Shown here: positions 48,008-60,631 of the stretch, piece after piece
Numbering within the stretch: the first letter of the stretch is position 1
Layout: the number at the start of each line of letters is the position of its first letter
Source: Castanea sativa
Lineage: Eukaryota > Streptophyta > Magnoliopsida > Fagales > Fagaceae
Assembly (NCBI RefSeq): GCF_040712315.1
Contig: NC_134017.1
Location: forward strand, 464,001 to 528,000
Reading direction: 5' to 3'
DNA length: 64,000 nucleotides
Notes under the pieces: generated by a model
The model's input: the letters and a program-made list of their open reading frames with translations, nothing else
Database searches by the model: none
Told to the model about the DNA's origin: nothing
Program-made: the position numbers and the translations under genes

Positions 48008-48172
48008 TTTTTTTTTTTTTTTTTTTGAGAGAGAGCTTCGACTTATCACTTCCGCTCCCCAGATCTTTTATTCTCAACCATCAGAGACGCAAATTTGAAT
48101 TTAGTTTTTCCTATTCGTTTTAGATTAGTTTTCCCTCTATTTTTCTTTACCAATTGAGCTAACTCAAACCCA
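48008..48172 (-). mobile_element. tRNA-derived SINE (minus strand), diverged copy
   Basis: On the minus strand it starts near the A-box TAGCTCAATTGG and contains a ggttgagaataaaagatctggg block, also present in the SINE at 14492. It ends in gctctctctc followed by a poly-A of about 19. It carries an extra A-rich insertion between the A-box and the shared block. Confidence 0.55.
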
Positions 48173-50145
48173 CTGTCCTAAAACAATCTTAGAGGGAAGT
48201 AATAGATCTTCTGTGATTAATTAGTCAAATTAATAAAATATAATATGATCACTTAATGTCTTGGTATTTTGGTAAATAAGGTCTCTAGGTACAATTCATG
48301 GGTTCTTTGTTCTCCTATCTCTCTTGTGAAAGTGAAGTTTGACGCAACCATCAGTAATAAGAAGGCATATATTGCAGTAGATAATAGGAACCACAAAGTA
48401 AAATCTTCTTTGAAGACTAAGATTCGTTGATAACATAAGGTAACTATTTATATATATATATATATATAATAGTTAGAAATCCTATGCTACACTTGAACTT
48501 CAACCCCCCCGAAAGCTCTAAGACTTGAGAAAGTGTCATCCCACCTAACAGGTGGGTGGTGCATACTGCATACGCTAACTCTTCTAGGAGCAAAAAAGGC
48601 AATAGAATCGGGTATCACCCACGTAATTTGTTAAGGAGATGCTCCATTTGTGATCTTACCACTTCAAAGCTTTGTGAATTCTCCTCATTGGTCCATTGTA
48701 AATGTAATTGCTAGGACTAGGCCTATTTAAAATCCTTTTGATTGTACTGTAACAAACTTTGTTGCCCATAATAGAGGTAGATGAACTCTTTTGAGTAATT
48801 GTGAAACAAAGATCTCCTTCACCTTTATCCTTGATTTATGCTTGACAAACTTAAAAGAGATGGTATCAATCTCTCTCTGTCGTAATTTCTTTCGGTTTTT
48901 TTTTTTTTTTTTTTCATTCAATGATAAGAATTATTCTTTAAAAAATGTTTATGATTAATTAATAATAGGGCATCCAAGGCCTTTTACAGATGGTATGGAA
49001 GTAAGCATAGTAAAAATGTCACATCCCACCTCATCCGCCCCAAAGAAGGGACGACCTCACCCCATCTCAGCTGTACACACACACACACACACTACCCATG
49101 TCCCAAATTATTGATCCTATTTAGAAAATCTAACTTCTAATGAGAACATTGTTTATTGAGTTGTCTATAAGCTTAAAAAGTACAATTTTTCGAAACCATT
49201 CTTATGAACTTTCTAAATAAAATAAACGGTATGACAGTTTTTTTTTTTTGTTGATTTTTCAAATAGAATTACACTTTGGGACATCTAGAATAGAATAAAG
49301 GATCAACACTTTGATATATGTTTTATTCTATATCTATATAAATAAATATATATATATATATATATATATATTATCTTACCATCCCAAAAAACCCTAACAC
49401 TCTTAGAACACTCTCACAGTGACCCTTCCCTTTCATTAAAATAGCAAAATCAAGTCAAATTTATCCTGCTCCTGCCTACTCCACTCCAACCTCTGAAGAG
49501 ATGAGAGATGGCACAAATGGGAGAACCATGATCCAACCCCACCCCACCCCACCCTGTTGGCCATCCCTATTGTTAAGCCATTAAGAATCCCATGAACACA
49601 TCTGCAAATGGTTCTCCAACTGTCTTCCAAACGGGCACAGGCCTTGGCATCAACGGCAGCAAGGTACACATTAATGGGTAATCAATCTCTAAATGAGATG
49701 AAGCTGCAGAGATCTAAAGCCATCATAAATGGTCTAATGGGTAAATAGTTTTGATTAGCTCAAGAATTCGTGCTAAGTAGCAACAGAAAATCACCACCTC
49801 CAGGCTGTAAGATTTCAGTGTAGGCAGTCCAAATAGGAGTATAGAGAGAATTAAAGAAAAGAAGAAACACAAAAAAAAAAATACGAGTGCCAAACACAAA
49901 ACTGACTACAATAAGAGAACATCACAGGCATGTAAATGTTTGAACATCGACTACCAAGCAGTCAACATTGACTTAAACGAGAAAACATCAACCAGAGGGA
50001 GATCCAACTGAACCTCCTTAGCATCAACCCTATACAAAAATTATGTTAGACACTTGACAAACTTAAGATGCATTAGAATGCATCCCTTGACTTCCAAATG
50101 CCTGTATGTTCAGTGATCCTATGAATATCTTTTGTTGCCTAGATA
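48173..50145. other. Gene-free spacer
   Basis: AT-rich, with TA and CA microsatellites (48449-48469, 49076-49092, 49350-49371). No supported gene. Its right end carries the 3'UTR of the minus-strand E2 gene. Confidence 0.4.
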
Positions 50146-53100
50146 TCAAAGTTGAAGCAAGGGCAGTGCCATTACGATGCCAAAGATGGAAACAAGCAAG
50201 AACATCATCCAAGTAGGGAATGACTCCTTCTTGGCTTTCCTCCTATCTTGCACTGCATCTACTCTTTTTACATCTTCTCCCACAGATTTGGACATGAGTG
50301 AGGAATTTTCTTCTCGGGACGGCTCTGGTGACACCTGCTCTGCAGCAAGCTTCTCAGAAAGCAGCTGCTGGTTATACTTCTCCACATATTCGGGAAACAA
50401 TTTCCTGAATGTTGCGCTGTTGTGATTACAAAAGTCAGATCCAGTTAGAGTTAAGATTGAAACTACCATTTAGATGCTGAAAACAGTTGAAAAGTAAGAA
50501 ATGATGTAAGGGAAAAATTGCAACAACCAACCCTACTGATAAAAAGGAGTTCTTCGTGTCTGAAAGCAGGTAAAAGGTAAAGAAATTTAATATTAAATCT
50601 TAAAAAAATTGTGGCAGGGGTTCTACAAAGCCAAATTCTATTCATCACTTCTATTGCATGGATTCAGGCCTAGTTTCAAGCAAACAAAGTTATAAGTCCA
50701 AGCAAACCACTTCTACCATAGCTAAAGTTGAATATTAGTCAACAATACCTTGGGAAAGAGATAACAGGAACATATTTAGACATCTGGTAATGAGCCACAC
50801 ACACACACGGATAGATATAACTCATAGGCCATTCATCCATATGTCATGGGCAAGAATGGGCACCAGTATATGCATAAAATGGATGCAAAGAACTACTTAC
50901 AGGTTCAACTTAGAACTGGGGGAAAAAATGACAAAATCCTGTTTGATAGTGCAATGTACTTACTTCTTACAATTGAAAGCAAGGGAGGACTTTGCTAGAC
51001 GTTGCTTCTCAGCAACAGTAGTGTTCACACTGCCAGTGGTAGGACTGTTGTCCATCTGCAGGAGGGAAATGTATCCTCACATTAGCACATTTTAAGAATC
51101 AATAAGAACTTCAGATATGCTTCAAGTATATGCCAATAAAAGTTGCTGTCAATCTTTGAGCCCATAAAAGAAAATTTCACATTTCTTGACATTTCTTGAA
51201 ATGAGTGGATTTCGATTTCAATTTCAACTTAATCCAACTAAGCCTTAGTCCCAAAACCAAGGTCTGCTATGGATCCCCATAAACTAATCAGGTCAGCATT
51301 AGTACAATTGCATTTTTACAAACAATTGTTTGTAAAAAATTGCAAACAAAGAAAAAATCAGAAGGTGCCCACTATCCAAACTGCTGAAATGTGAGCTACT
51401 GTTCATGAAACTAGAATATGAAAGGGTCACAAAAACTCACCATGAATGAAAGAAGCCCTGTGAGTATGCTGCATTCATGAGGAAGAAAAATTTTAGTGAA
51501 AGACTAAAAAAGTACTATAACTATTCCTTTTAAAAACAACTTGTCAGTATGCAAATAACAGAATGTAATATAATACACATCCACAAAAAAGAGTACTTCA
51601 GAACTAGAATCTGTCCTACCTTGATACAGACCACATCGGATTCCAACTTTCAGGATGAACTGCAAATAAAAAAGTCCAGTCAAACATAAAATCAGTTGTC
51701 AAAGATAAGAAACGGTTTTCTTCAACTAGTAACCTGAAAAACTTACAATCGCTCATAGACAAGCAGATTTTCTTTTGTGTCATGAATCGTCCATTAGGAG
51801 TGGTCATGCTACAAGGCAGGAAAATGTGAATCAAAATTAGAAGCGACAAAAATAAATGCATTAACAAATCCAAATACTGCTTCTGCAAGTAAGAGATTTA
51901 TTAGAAAAGTCTGGCAGCTGAAAAATAGATTATTACCTAATTCCTGGTGGTTTATAGGGATATTCTGAAGGAAACTTGATCTTTCCATAGTAATATCCAC
52001 CTTATCCAGTAACAAAATCAGATAAACGAGTCTCAGAATACTATATGATCAGGACAAACAAAAAGATAGGACAAAATACGTTCAGTAACTAATACTATAC
52101 ACTGATAACAAACCTGCAAAAGGTGTTCCTTCACTTCCCTCCAACACATAATCTGGAACATAAAGTCAAAATTAAGAATGTCCAACCAAAATAATGATAC
52201 TTAAGTAGCTGAGAGAACAGAAAGACAAAATAAAGATCAGGAGCTAAGGAATATCATGTAGATATATGACCCCATCTAATGAACAAAGAAGCATCACATG
52301 TCAGCACATGCAATGAACCTGGGTGAAATTGAACTGAACACTTAACAGTAAAGTGTGTTTGGAAGTTTGGAGGGAGAGGAGAGGAGAGGGGAGGGGAATG
52401 GTTACCCTTTCCCTATACTCTCATCCAAACACATTGTAAACGTTTACCATGCAAAATGCTTGATATGTTAAGCTATGACTCTTTGCCCTCGCATGAAGTA
52501 GAGGTAAGTGCCATTGGCCGCCAATGAGTGAAGTTCTTTATATACATATTGACAAAAAAAATTTGGAAAATATGACCAATAATCTCACAGTTCGTTTTTC
52601 TTATCTACTATAGCATCAGCCAAATTGTAGAGACCCAAAAGGGGGTCTTGCAATCTATGGAATCCCACATCGCCTAGGGAAGCACATGGGGATGTGTTTA
52701 TAAGGAGTGACCTCTCTTTAATGTGTAGAGGCCTTTTCCCCCACTGCTGTGTGCTTTGGGGGAGAAAAAAATCGCGAGGAGTATGGGCCCCAAAGCGAAC
52801 AGTATCTACACAATTGGGGCGGGGACGTTACACAAACTGCCTAAATGTCTAAATAACTCCATATCTCATATGCATAAAGAGAAAAACAAATGCGGCAACA
52901 GAGTCCAATTATTTTTAGAGAAATAATTTTCAATTTATAACATCGAGGGTTTAACAATATTCTGCAGAAGAAGAAAAGGATTTGGATACACTTACGCCAC
53001 TCAAGAATGTCATTTGGGGAAGGAAGGGCCACAACATGGGAAACTGGTTCCTACAAGTTCAAAGGAAACACAATCAGCATTGTCTAAATGTCATATGTGG

Positions 53101-53536
53101 AATTAGTTCTGGCAAAGCCAAAAAAAAAAAAAAAAGGCCATCATATGCATTATTTAATGCACATTTATCATTCAAGAAGATCCAGTCCAGGAAGGAAGAC
53201 AAATCAAAGGTCTGACAGATGATCTTAAATTAATCAGGACATCTTTAATCCTTTCTTGTTCAACATATGGCATCTACTCCATGGTGTGGATCACCACCAG
53301 GCCAAAACACATTTGCGACATGGGTGATTCAACTTACTCAAGCCAGAATTAAGCTGAAAATAGTATATTACTGAGGGACAACATTCTTTTGATAAGTTAC
53401 TCCCAGTAAAGATTCAAATATTACAAACCTCTGAAAATAATAGTTAAATAAAAAATTAATGTAACAAAAGAAGACATACTTTACAAAGTGCTCTATATTC
53501 TTTCTGAAGGCGCTTGACGCATGACTTCTCTGCCAT
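50146..53536 (-). CDS. UBC34: Tail-anchored ubiquitin-conjugating enzyme E2, UBC6 type (UBC33/34-like)
   Basis: Nine coding exons on the minus strand: 53536-53480, 53050-52996, 52152-52114, 52000-51937, 51808-51747, 51659-51620, 51468-51441, 51055-50964 and 50416-50146. They total 708 bases, or 235 residues, with GT-AG sites throughout. The N-terminus MAEKSCVKRLQKEYRALCK is the E2 helix. The fold continues through EGTPFAGG and FPSEYPYKPPG to the active-site region KKICLSMSD, whose Cys forms the ubiquitin thioester, then ESWNPMWSV. The UBC6-type downstream part has ATFRKLFPEYVEK. The tail ends with one transmembrane helix (WMMFLLVSIFGIVMALPLL), anchoring it in the ER membrane facing the cytosol. 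In plants this group (UBC32-34) acts in ER-associated degradation. Length fits the family's near 237 residues. Orthology to UBC33 versus UBC34 is not resolved. Confidence 0.93.
52621..52837. repeat. Probable small solo LTR in an intron of the E2 gene
   Basis: The 207-base segment 52626-52832 starts TGTAGAGACC, ends CGTTACA, and is richer in G and C than the flanks. It carries atcccacatcgcctaggg and tttataagga patches, familiar from plant LTRs. Flanks caaat (52621-52625) and caaac (52833-52837) could be a 5-bp duplication with one mismatch. It lies between coding exons 2 and 3 of the E2 gene and does not disturb their splice sites. Confidence 0.5.
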
Positions 53537-53545
53537 CTAATAAAT

Positions 53546-56309
53546 TCTGAAACTAGTAAACAAGCCCTATCCAATCCTTTCTTCCTATACAAAAATTACT
53601 GTGTTCCAGAAAAACAGAATAGAAGATGAAGGCAATAATTAGATCATTACAAATAAATATGTTCAAATATTTTAATACTATAAACCTCAGTAAAGGTTAA
53701 AGAAAAAACTAATAAAATGAGAAAACAAATCAAATTGTTGAAAAAGAATATGCAGCCCATAATTTCTGAAACAGTAAATGATATTAAATGAGAACCAAAA
53801 AGAATTTAAATAAAGTCTAAGTAGATGCAAAATGAAGGAAAGCAATTGAGACAACAGCATATTTATGGAAATAACCAAAATAACAAAGTTGATTCTAGAA
53901 TGGATATGAGAAGACATATCAAGTTTTGATAAAACTCAAGATGCTTTCCACACACAACAATGTCCACCACTACGCATGTTGGTATTTCTGACATAGCATA
54001 AAACTAGCGCAGAAATTGCAGACTAGTCCTCTCTACAAAGACGTTCTTCTCACATATCCATGCAGTTAAAATAAAAATAAATGAAATCCCTCAAAGTGAA
54101 GACTGAAATGCTATGGTGGATTTACAGATTTAGTTGAATGAATGATTGGAAACTTTTTTTTATATAAGTAATGAAAATTTTATTCGAAGTCACAAAAAGG
54201 AGTCACCCTCCTGTATACAGGAAGTACACAGCAGGGGACCAAAACAATCAAATACACAAATTACAAGCATCCATCGAATCATAAACTAAAAAAATAGAAT
54301 GACTTCCTATGATAAACATCTAATCCAATAGTGTTTTAAAAAAGAGAAGTTTTAAGTCGGCTAATGTCAAAACACTGGTTGTTTCTCTCGAACCAAGTGC
54401 ACCACATCAAACAATGAGTGAGCCATCCAGTTAACACCATTACGATGGTGACCAAAATTTCCTTGCGAACATGCTCGGAGCTCAGCCTGTCTTTAGCATT
54501 GCCCAGTATATACCAAACAAGGTGAACACCATAGACCACAACTCAAAAAAAAATAGGACAATGTAATAAAAAATGATCTACTGACTCTTCATTACTTTTG
54601 CACATATAACACCAATCCAGAATCAGCACTTTCCTCTTACGTAAATTACCAATAGTCAAAATAGTTCCCAAAGTTGCAGTCCAAACAAAAAATACAACTC
54701 TGTAAGGAACCTTTTGCTTCCAAATACTTCTCTAGGAGAAGGACTGAATACGTACACCCAACAAAGCCTGATAATAACTACTCACCTCAAAGCCCCTACT
54801 CTTAGCAAGAATCGAAGACATCTTATCCTCACCAATACCCCTCAACAAGACTCCATATATAACATCCAGAAAAATAGACAAAGATTCCAATTCCCAACCC
54901 TAAATTGCTCACAAGATCTCCAAGTCCCAATAAAGAACCCCCATTAGGGAATTGCATGAGATCAGCCACATAAGCCTCCTTAACATTACTGATTCTGAAT
55001 AATTCTGAAAAACACATGCTCAAAGGATTATCCTTTCACCAGATATCAGGCCAAAATTTTACTCTAGTCCCATCTCCAATCTCAAACTGAATATGGCGAG
55101 AAAAAGTAGATGAGCCACTACTAATAGTCTTCCATAAACTCACCCCAAAGGAGCCTAGAACAAAATTAGAGCACCAACTTCCCTCCTCACTTCCATATTT
55201 AACCCTTATAACCCTTCTCCATAAGGCTTCTCTCTTTAGACCCAAATCTACACAACCATTTTCCCAATAGCGCTTCATTAAAATGTCTCAAATGAAGGCC
55301 CATATGAAGTATTATCTAAATCAATATGGATACTGCTTTGTATCAAGTATCAAGAAAATGCCCCTCATCATTATGAGTTTTAAAAACAGTGAAAAGATAA
55401 TTGAATTTTACTAAAATGGTATCTCATCCACCATCGCCAATATCAATAAAATTGTTTAGAATCCATTATTTGCAGGAAGTGTCTCGGCCAGTTACACATT
55501 TTTACGCCATTATCACTTCAAAACCCAGAGCAAAGTTTAAATGCATCAAATTTTCCATCCATATATCAAATCCATCCCTCCTAAAAGGGAGCGTCTTAAA
55601 GGCAGTGAATAGGTAACTAGATAAAAGCCAAGGGAGAAATATCATGAGCACGGAGCACTCGCCACACCCTACTCACAAATAACTAGAACTAATCTTCCAG
55701 AATCTAAAATGATCGCAGAAACTATATATCGTTCGGTGTGTTCAATAGAACTAGAAATTATTGCGAATATGATGGTTCTCTCTAAGACCCTAGTGAAACC
55801 CTAGGTTGTAAATGAAACAATATAATTTTGCAATGAATAGATTTTGAACCCATGACTCTGCCCTCCACCCATTTGACCCATAGTTCATTGGCAAAGACAA
55901 AATTTTTTTTTTTCTTTTTGGGGTATAAATTACTACCATTTATGTGGACATCACCCAAGAGACAATCATTCCATAGTAATATCAAGGCTCCTCAGAAGAG
56001 GATTATATATACATTTAACAGTTTAGCAAAACATGTAAGATTAAGAGTATTGAATCTCTTTAATTTGTCTTAGGGAATAGTAATTTAGGTTAGATTGCTA
56101 AAAATCGCAAATTTTCAGGTTCATCTAATTGAAAATTCACAAATATTTGTCTTCGCTTGTAAATGTAATACACATCCGGATCGAAGCAACAAATAAACAA
56201 AAGCTATGAAATTAAAAACAAAAAGAACAAAATTAGAAACATGGAAAATCAACAGCCCTAAAATAATTATCAATTATGAAGAGAAAATTGAGAGGGAAAG
56301 AGAAATAAC
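53546..56309 (-). other. Inferred 5'UTR intron of the E2 gene (2.8 kb)
   Basis: The coding start at 53536 is preceded by an acceptor-like TTTCAG at 53547-53552, ten bases before the ATG. A CT/GA-rich leader at 56310-56500 ends in CCAG|GTTATT. Joining these gives a short leader spliced to the start exon, a common structure in plant ubiquitin-system genes. The intron would hold the LINE fragment at 54150-55290. No transcript evidence is available here. Confidence 0.5.
54150..55290 (-). mobile_element. L1-type LINE, 5'-truncated 3' end, decayed
   Basis: On the minus strand, 55278-55036 reads LWRRVIRVKYGSEEGSW and FEIGDGTRVKFWPDIW, the sequence typical downstream of reverse transcriptase in plant LINEs. 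After frame changes, 54740-54540 reads a zinc-finger-like [20 protein letters not shown] (the zf-RVT motif). The element ends in an A-rich tail (T run at about 54156-54162 on the plus strand). It is truncated at its 5' end and broken by frame changes. No convincing target duplication was found. It lies in the same orientation as the E2 gene. Confidence 0.75.
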
Positions 56310-56520
56310 CTGGAGCGAGTGAGATCTGATGAGAAATTGAGCCGACTCGCTCAGACCGACGACCAAACTCGTTTGTACAGCGAGTGACCTCCCTCCTCTC
56401 TCTCTCTCTCTCTCTCTCTCTCCTCAAAAGCAAAAGCAAAAGCAAAAACAGAAGCAGAAGCTTTCTGACCGACCTCAAAAATTGAAAATTGAGCTCTCTC
56501 TCTCTCTCTCTCTCTCTCTG
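56310..56520 (-). promoter_or_regulatory. Inferred leader exon and promoter region of the E2 gene, with (CT)n tracts
   Basis: Two CT runs on the plus strand (56396-56421 and 56494-56518) give GA-rich sequence on the transcript strand. The segment is the first GC-richer stretch upstream and ends in a good donor, CCAG|GTTATT, at 56310/56309. No TATA box was identified. Confidence 0.4.
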
Positions 56521-59500
56521 TTTCTCTCTCGCAGCCTCTCAGGTATGGTTTAGGTGTGGGTATGGCGTTGAAGACGGGTTTTACGTTTTTGCGTTTTTGT
56601 TTGGCTTAATTACGTTTGTGCCCCCCAGCTCTTGTTTCCTCCGCGTTGGCTAGGACAGTTTTGGGGAAACTTCACTTTTCTTTCCACTTTCTAGCTACCT
56701 AGCTTCCTTCTAGATTCTACAATCTACCCTACAATTGAATATCTATTTTATTTGCTTACTCACCATTACTTTACTTTTTTTTTCTTTTTCTTTTTCTTTT
56801 TCATAATATGGTACTATATACAACATTTTAACTTTTATGTTTTTCAAAAAGCTAAATATAAAAATAAATCAGGATTTCCTCTCTAAATAGGTTCTTTTCT
56901 TTTCAAAATATATTTTTTTAATCAATAAATGCTTGATCTTTCTAATTTATTTGAGTTTCAATTATAGAATGTGGTTTTGCAAATTTTTGTATACTTTATT
57001 TAAGAATATAATACAATAAATTACATTTTTCTTTAAAAAAAAAAATTTATATACTAAATATATCAATAATAAGGTATGGAGCAAATAATTTTGAATTTTT
57101 TTTATAGATAATGATAGAATTTCGATTTGATGTCATTGCTCTATAATAATTCTTCTTTATTAACAAATACAATCACAATCTTATTTAAAACTCTATCCAC
57201 TTTATATGCTGTTAAATCCTATCTTTTAATTAAATACTCTCTTTTTTACTGGTTTATATTAGGTAAACAAATTCCATTGAATTCACTAAGTTTATTATCC
57301 TTCCAAGTTCCAATCACACCATACCATTAAGAATATCAATGACCTAAAGGTCAACAATAGGCTCTGCTTGACTGGACCAGAAGGGAAAACTTCAACCCAT
57401 GACCAATGACCATTTTCTTGTTTAAAGGGCTAAGCTGAAAGAGCTACATGGACTCTTTTTATGGGCTTTTCTTTCTTTTCTTCTGTTTTTTTCTTAAAAC
57501 ATCAAATTAAGATAATAGAATGGAATGATCATAAGGGAATGGAATGAATTGGAATGGAATGGAATGGATTTAAGTAAGGGAAAGAATGGAAAAGAATGGA
57601 ATGGAATGAAATTAAGTAACCTTGATTGGATGTTTTAAAATAAAGGAATGGGAAATGAATAAAAATGAATGGAATGTAAGTAATCTTGTTCGGGAGTAAC
57701 ATGGAGGGAATGGAATGTAATCATTTTATGACAATATTACTATTAGACTCCTATTTTAAAATAAAGAGTTGAATATATAAGGGTATTTTGAGAGTTTTAG
57801 TACAAAATTCATTAAATCTAATTTCATTCCTCCCAATTTCGGGGGGAATGAAAATTTGAGGTTTTAAGAGAATTGAGAGGAATGAGTGTTCCCTCTTGCC
57901 CATTCCATTCCCTCCCACTTAAACTCCCAAATAAGAGAATGAACTTTTCATTCCCTTTATTAAAACTCTCAAACAGGGAATGGAAGAATATTCTAAAATT
58001 ATTGTTTTCATTCATTTCTATTTCATTACATTCCCTCCTCCCAAACGAGACCTAAGGAAATGATAAAAATAAATAAAAATTTAAGGAAAGAATCAAAGAG
58101 TTTAGAACTTATTTAATTTTTTTACAGTAAACAACTTATAAATATTTTTTTTATATTAAGGCTTTAAATAGTTTTTTCTTTTTCTATCTTTTAATAAATA
58201 AAATGTCAAACATTTATTTTTAAAATATTTTCAAAGTTACCAACCTACTAGAAAAATATATATTTAATAAGTATAATTTAGCACAATCATTTTAAGTATC
58301 CTAGTTGTTAGGCGAAACTATTTTGTTATAAATTCTAAGTTAATAGGTCGGTTTAGTAGGCACCCATGGGCAGAAAAATCAACCCATGACCTACCCCATT
58401 GGGCTACTGGGCTACCCACGAGCCTTGACAATATTAAGTTAAGCCGCCCTTTAGTTTGGTGAGTTAGCTAGCTATTTAGTTTACCCGCGGGCTGTAGGCT
58501 ATTTGATGCCCCTCACAATGACCCAAAAAATTATTAAGTACACTTAGTACACTACACTTTCCTAACATAAACGTAAGTCTCATTTACGGATTCACACGTG
58601 GAATCTACCCTTATATGATTATAGAGACAGGTATTTATAGGCAATTATTAGTTGGGTTGGTTAACATCTTTCCATTAAGTGAGTAAGTTAGGACAATTCT
58701 TCATTCTCTTAAGTCACCCAAGGGGACGTTAAGCAATAAATGAAAATTTTTTAGACCTATCCTAATTACTTCAGTCATCTATTTGTGGAATTCAGTTGAT
58801 ACTAATCTGAATGATTCGATCCTTAGGGCCCCCAATGTACAGTTTTTTTTTTTTTTAAAAGGATAGAATCAAATTATAAAACGTAAGACACTTTTAACTT
58901 ATGCCATGAAGTTCTACGCAATAGAAATTCATGGCGCAATTGGGTCGCATCTAAAAAGATTGGTAGTGGGACGGTGTATAAATTGACCAAAAAGAAAGCT
59001 TTGTTGTTGGCATCGTCGGCCAAAACATTAGAATCCAAATTCCAAAGTCCCCTCCCCTTGAAGATAAGACTGCCAACTTTGCGTTATTTTTCACACAGCT
59101 TTATACTGTCATACTCATACATAAGTAACATGCCTCAACCCTCAAGGAGCAACCGGATAGGAACAGTCAAACAGTTCAAACTTCATTTCGGCTGGACTAA
59201 AACTTCCTTAACAGCTGTTACCAACATATTTTTTTAAGTTTTTAACCTGTGGATCCAACAATGTCTTGCTAACACTTGTTAAGAACCACTATAATATTAA
59301 CCCTTTTTAACTGTCCCCCAAAAAACACCACTATCATATATTTATATATCACGTGCCTTATCACATGACCCTCTGAAGATATTGCACTGTTCCAACAAAT
59401 CTGAGAGTCAGAGTTCCAACATGGAACACACACAGTCAACATTGAGCACATGATCCCCCTGACCTCAGATCCCTATTTTACACTTAGATTTTTACAACTT

Positions 59501-59629
59501 TTGGTTTAGAAAGTTAAGGCTCCCTATATAGTATCTTTAATCATAGGCTTGAAAGCCATCTTTCCTCACCAATAAGGCAAAGAATCAAACACTCTCAGTT
59601 TAAACAAGCAGGGATACCAGAAAGAAACC
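56521..59629. other. Gene-free AT-rich spacer with ggaatg-rich repeats
   Basis: No supported gene. From 57518 to 57720 the motif ggaatg recurs many times, and its complement cattcc recurs at 57820-58040. This forms a large imperfect inverted repeat of about 500 bases that may be a decayed hAT-like MITE. Short frames at 57127 and 58974 have no family features. Confidence 0.4.
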
Positions 59630-59967
59630 ATGAAGGCTTGGTCTAGAGCACTGGCAGCTCTCACTATGGCCCTTTCACTCATACTATCATTCTTGCCTAA
59701 TGGGTACCAAGCAAATGCTCGTTCACTAACACAACCACCTTCCTTCTCAGTATCATCTTCTCCAGCTCTTAAAGACTTGCAAGGGAAAAGAAAGATTCCT
59801 GATAAGCAGCTGGACTCGAGCTTTCGAAAGATACCTCCATCTACTTCAAATCCTACACAGAATAAGTAATTTCTACCTCCAACAGTTTCAAGTCTTTTTG
59901 CCATCGACAGCTGACTTTTACGCCATGTTTTTGTTCCAGGTCCACTCCTCCATCTGAGGGCAGCTGA
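59630..59967 (+). CDS. Small secreted peptide precursor, CLE/IDA-like ending
   Basis: Exon 1 is 59630-59865 and exon 2 is 59940-59967, joined in phase (AATAA|GTAATT and TTCCAG|), giving 87 residues. If the 74-base intron is retained, the frame stops two bases after the donor and gives 79 residues, so both forms share nearly all of the chain. Residues 1-29 form a signal peptide (hydrophobic core ALAALTMALSLILSFL). The rest is polar and Ser/Pro-rich with no Cys. Near the end FRKIPPSTSNPTQNK resembles the C-terminal peptide of CLE precursors (RKVP.G.NP..N) with one extra residue; the IPPS part recalls IDA-like peptides. Neither match is exact, so the family is open. RKIP occurs twice, at about residues 54 and 66. 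Secretion is a firm prediction; hormone activity is inference. Confidence 0.6.
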
Positions 59968-60631
59968 AGTACAGAACAAGGAATACTAGATCCTCAACAA
60001 TATTAAGTTTTCTTTTTCATTTGTTAGAAGTAGGGCGGTAGTGTTTTACTCAGACTACAACAGTGTTTGTGTATTGCACTCTGTAATGTATTCACATTTT
60101 TTTTTAGCTAACACAGGCTGTTCAGTTTTGGTGTTGAATGAATATTTATAGTTATTGGATGTTCCAAGTAGAATTACTTCCAATTGTGTTTAGTAAACTA
60201 TAAAGGCACATAACTTCCGGTCTTTTAACCAAAAAGCTCAATAAAAAGTTTCTTTCAATTGAAAGTACAAGCATGACACTAAAACTAAACAGCTATGGTA
60301 ACCTCCTCTCTTACTCCATCAGCTTGTAATTACTTATTAGTCTATGCAACTAATCTTACAAAAATCAAAATCACAAAGTAAACCAACCCGCACTTTCGTG
60401 TTTATAACTTCAGTTGCAAAGGCTTTAGCCAGGCTATCTTTTCAGCAGTTTCTTCTCAACTTAAGTTAAAGACTACACAGCTTAAGGTCAAAATTTACAT
60501 GCTGAAAGCAAAAAGTAGATTTTACCGATCTTCATGTTTTCTACATATTTTTGGAAGCTTTCAACAGGGCATCCTTCCTTGCGGTTTCTCCTGTGTCCTC
60601 TTGTCATATTGGCATAGTTTTCGATTTGTGT
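59968..60631. other. Convergent spacer: two 3'UTRs
   Basis: It holds the 3'UTR of the peptide gene (to about 60150) and that of the minus-strand Pumilio gene. No additional feature was seen. Confidence 0.4.

Noticed and set aside
49436..49669. A 77-residue frame with Trp and Gly rich sequence
   Set aside because: The composition arises from a ccccacccc repeat, with no start context, domain or neighbouring exon.
52345..52440. Inverted ends gtgtttgga and tccaaacac around a G-rich tract
   Set aside because: It looks like the end of a hAT-type MITE, but flanking 8-mers (cagtaaag, ttgtaaac) do not match well enough.
58974..59237. An 87-residue frame upstream of the peptide gene
   Set aside because: No signal peptide, domain or splice structure; the surrounding DNA is non-coding in composition.
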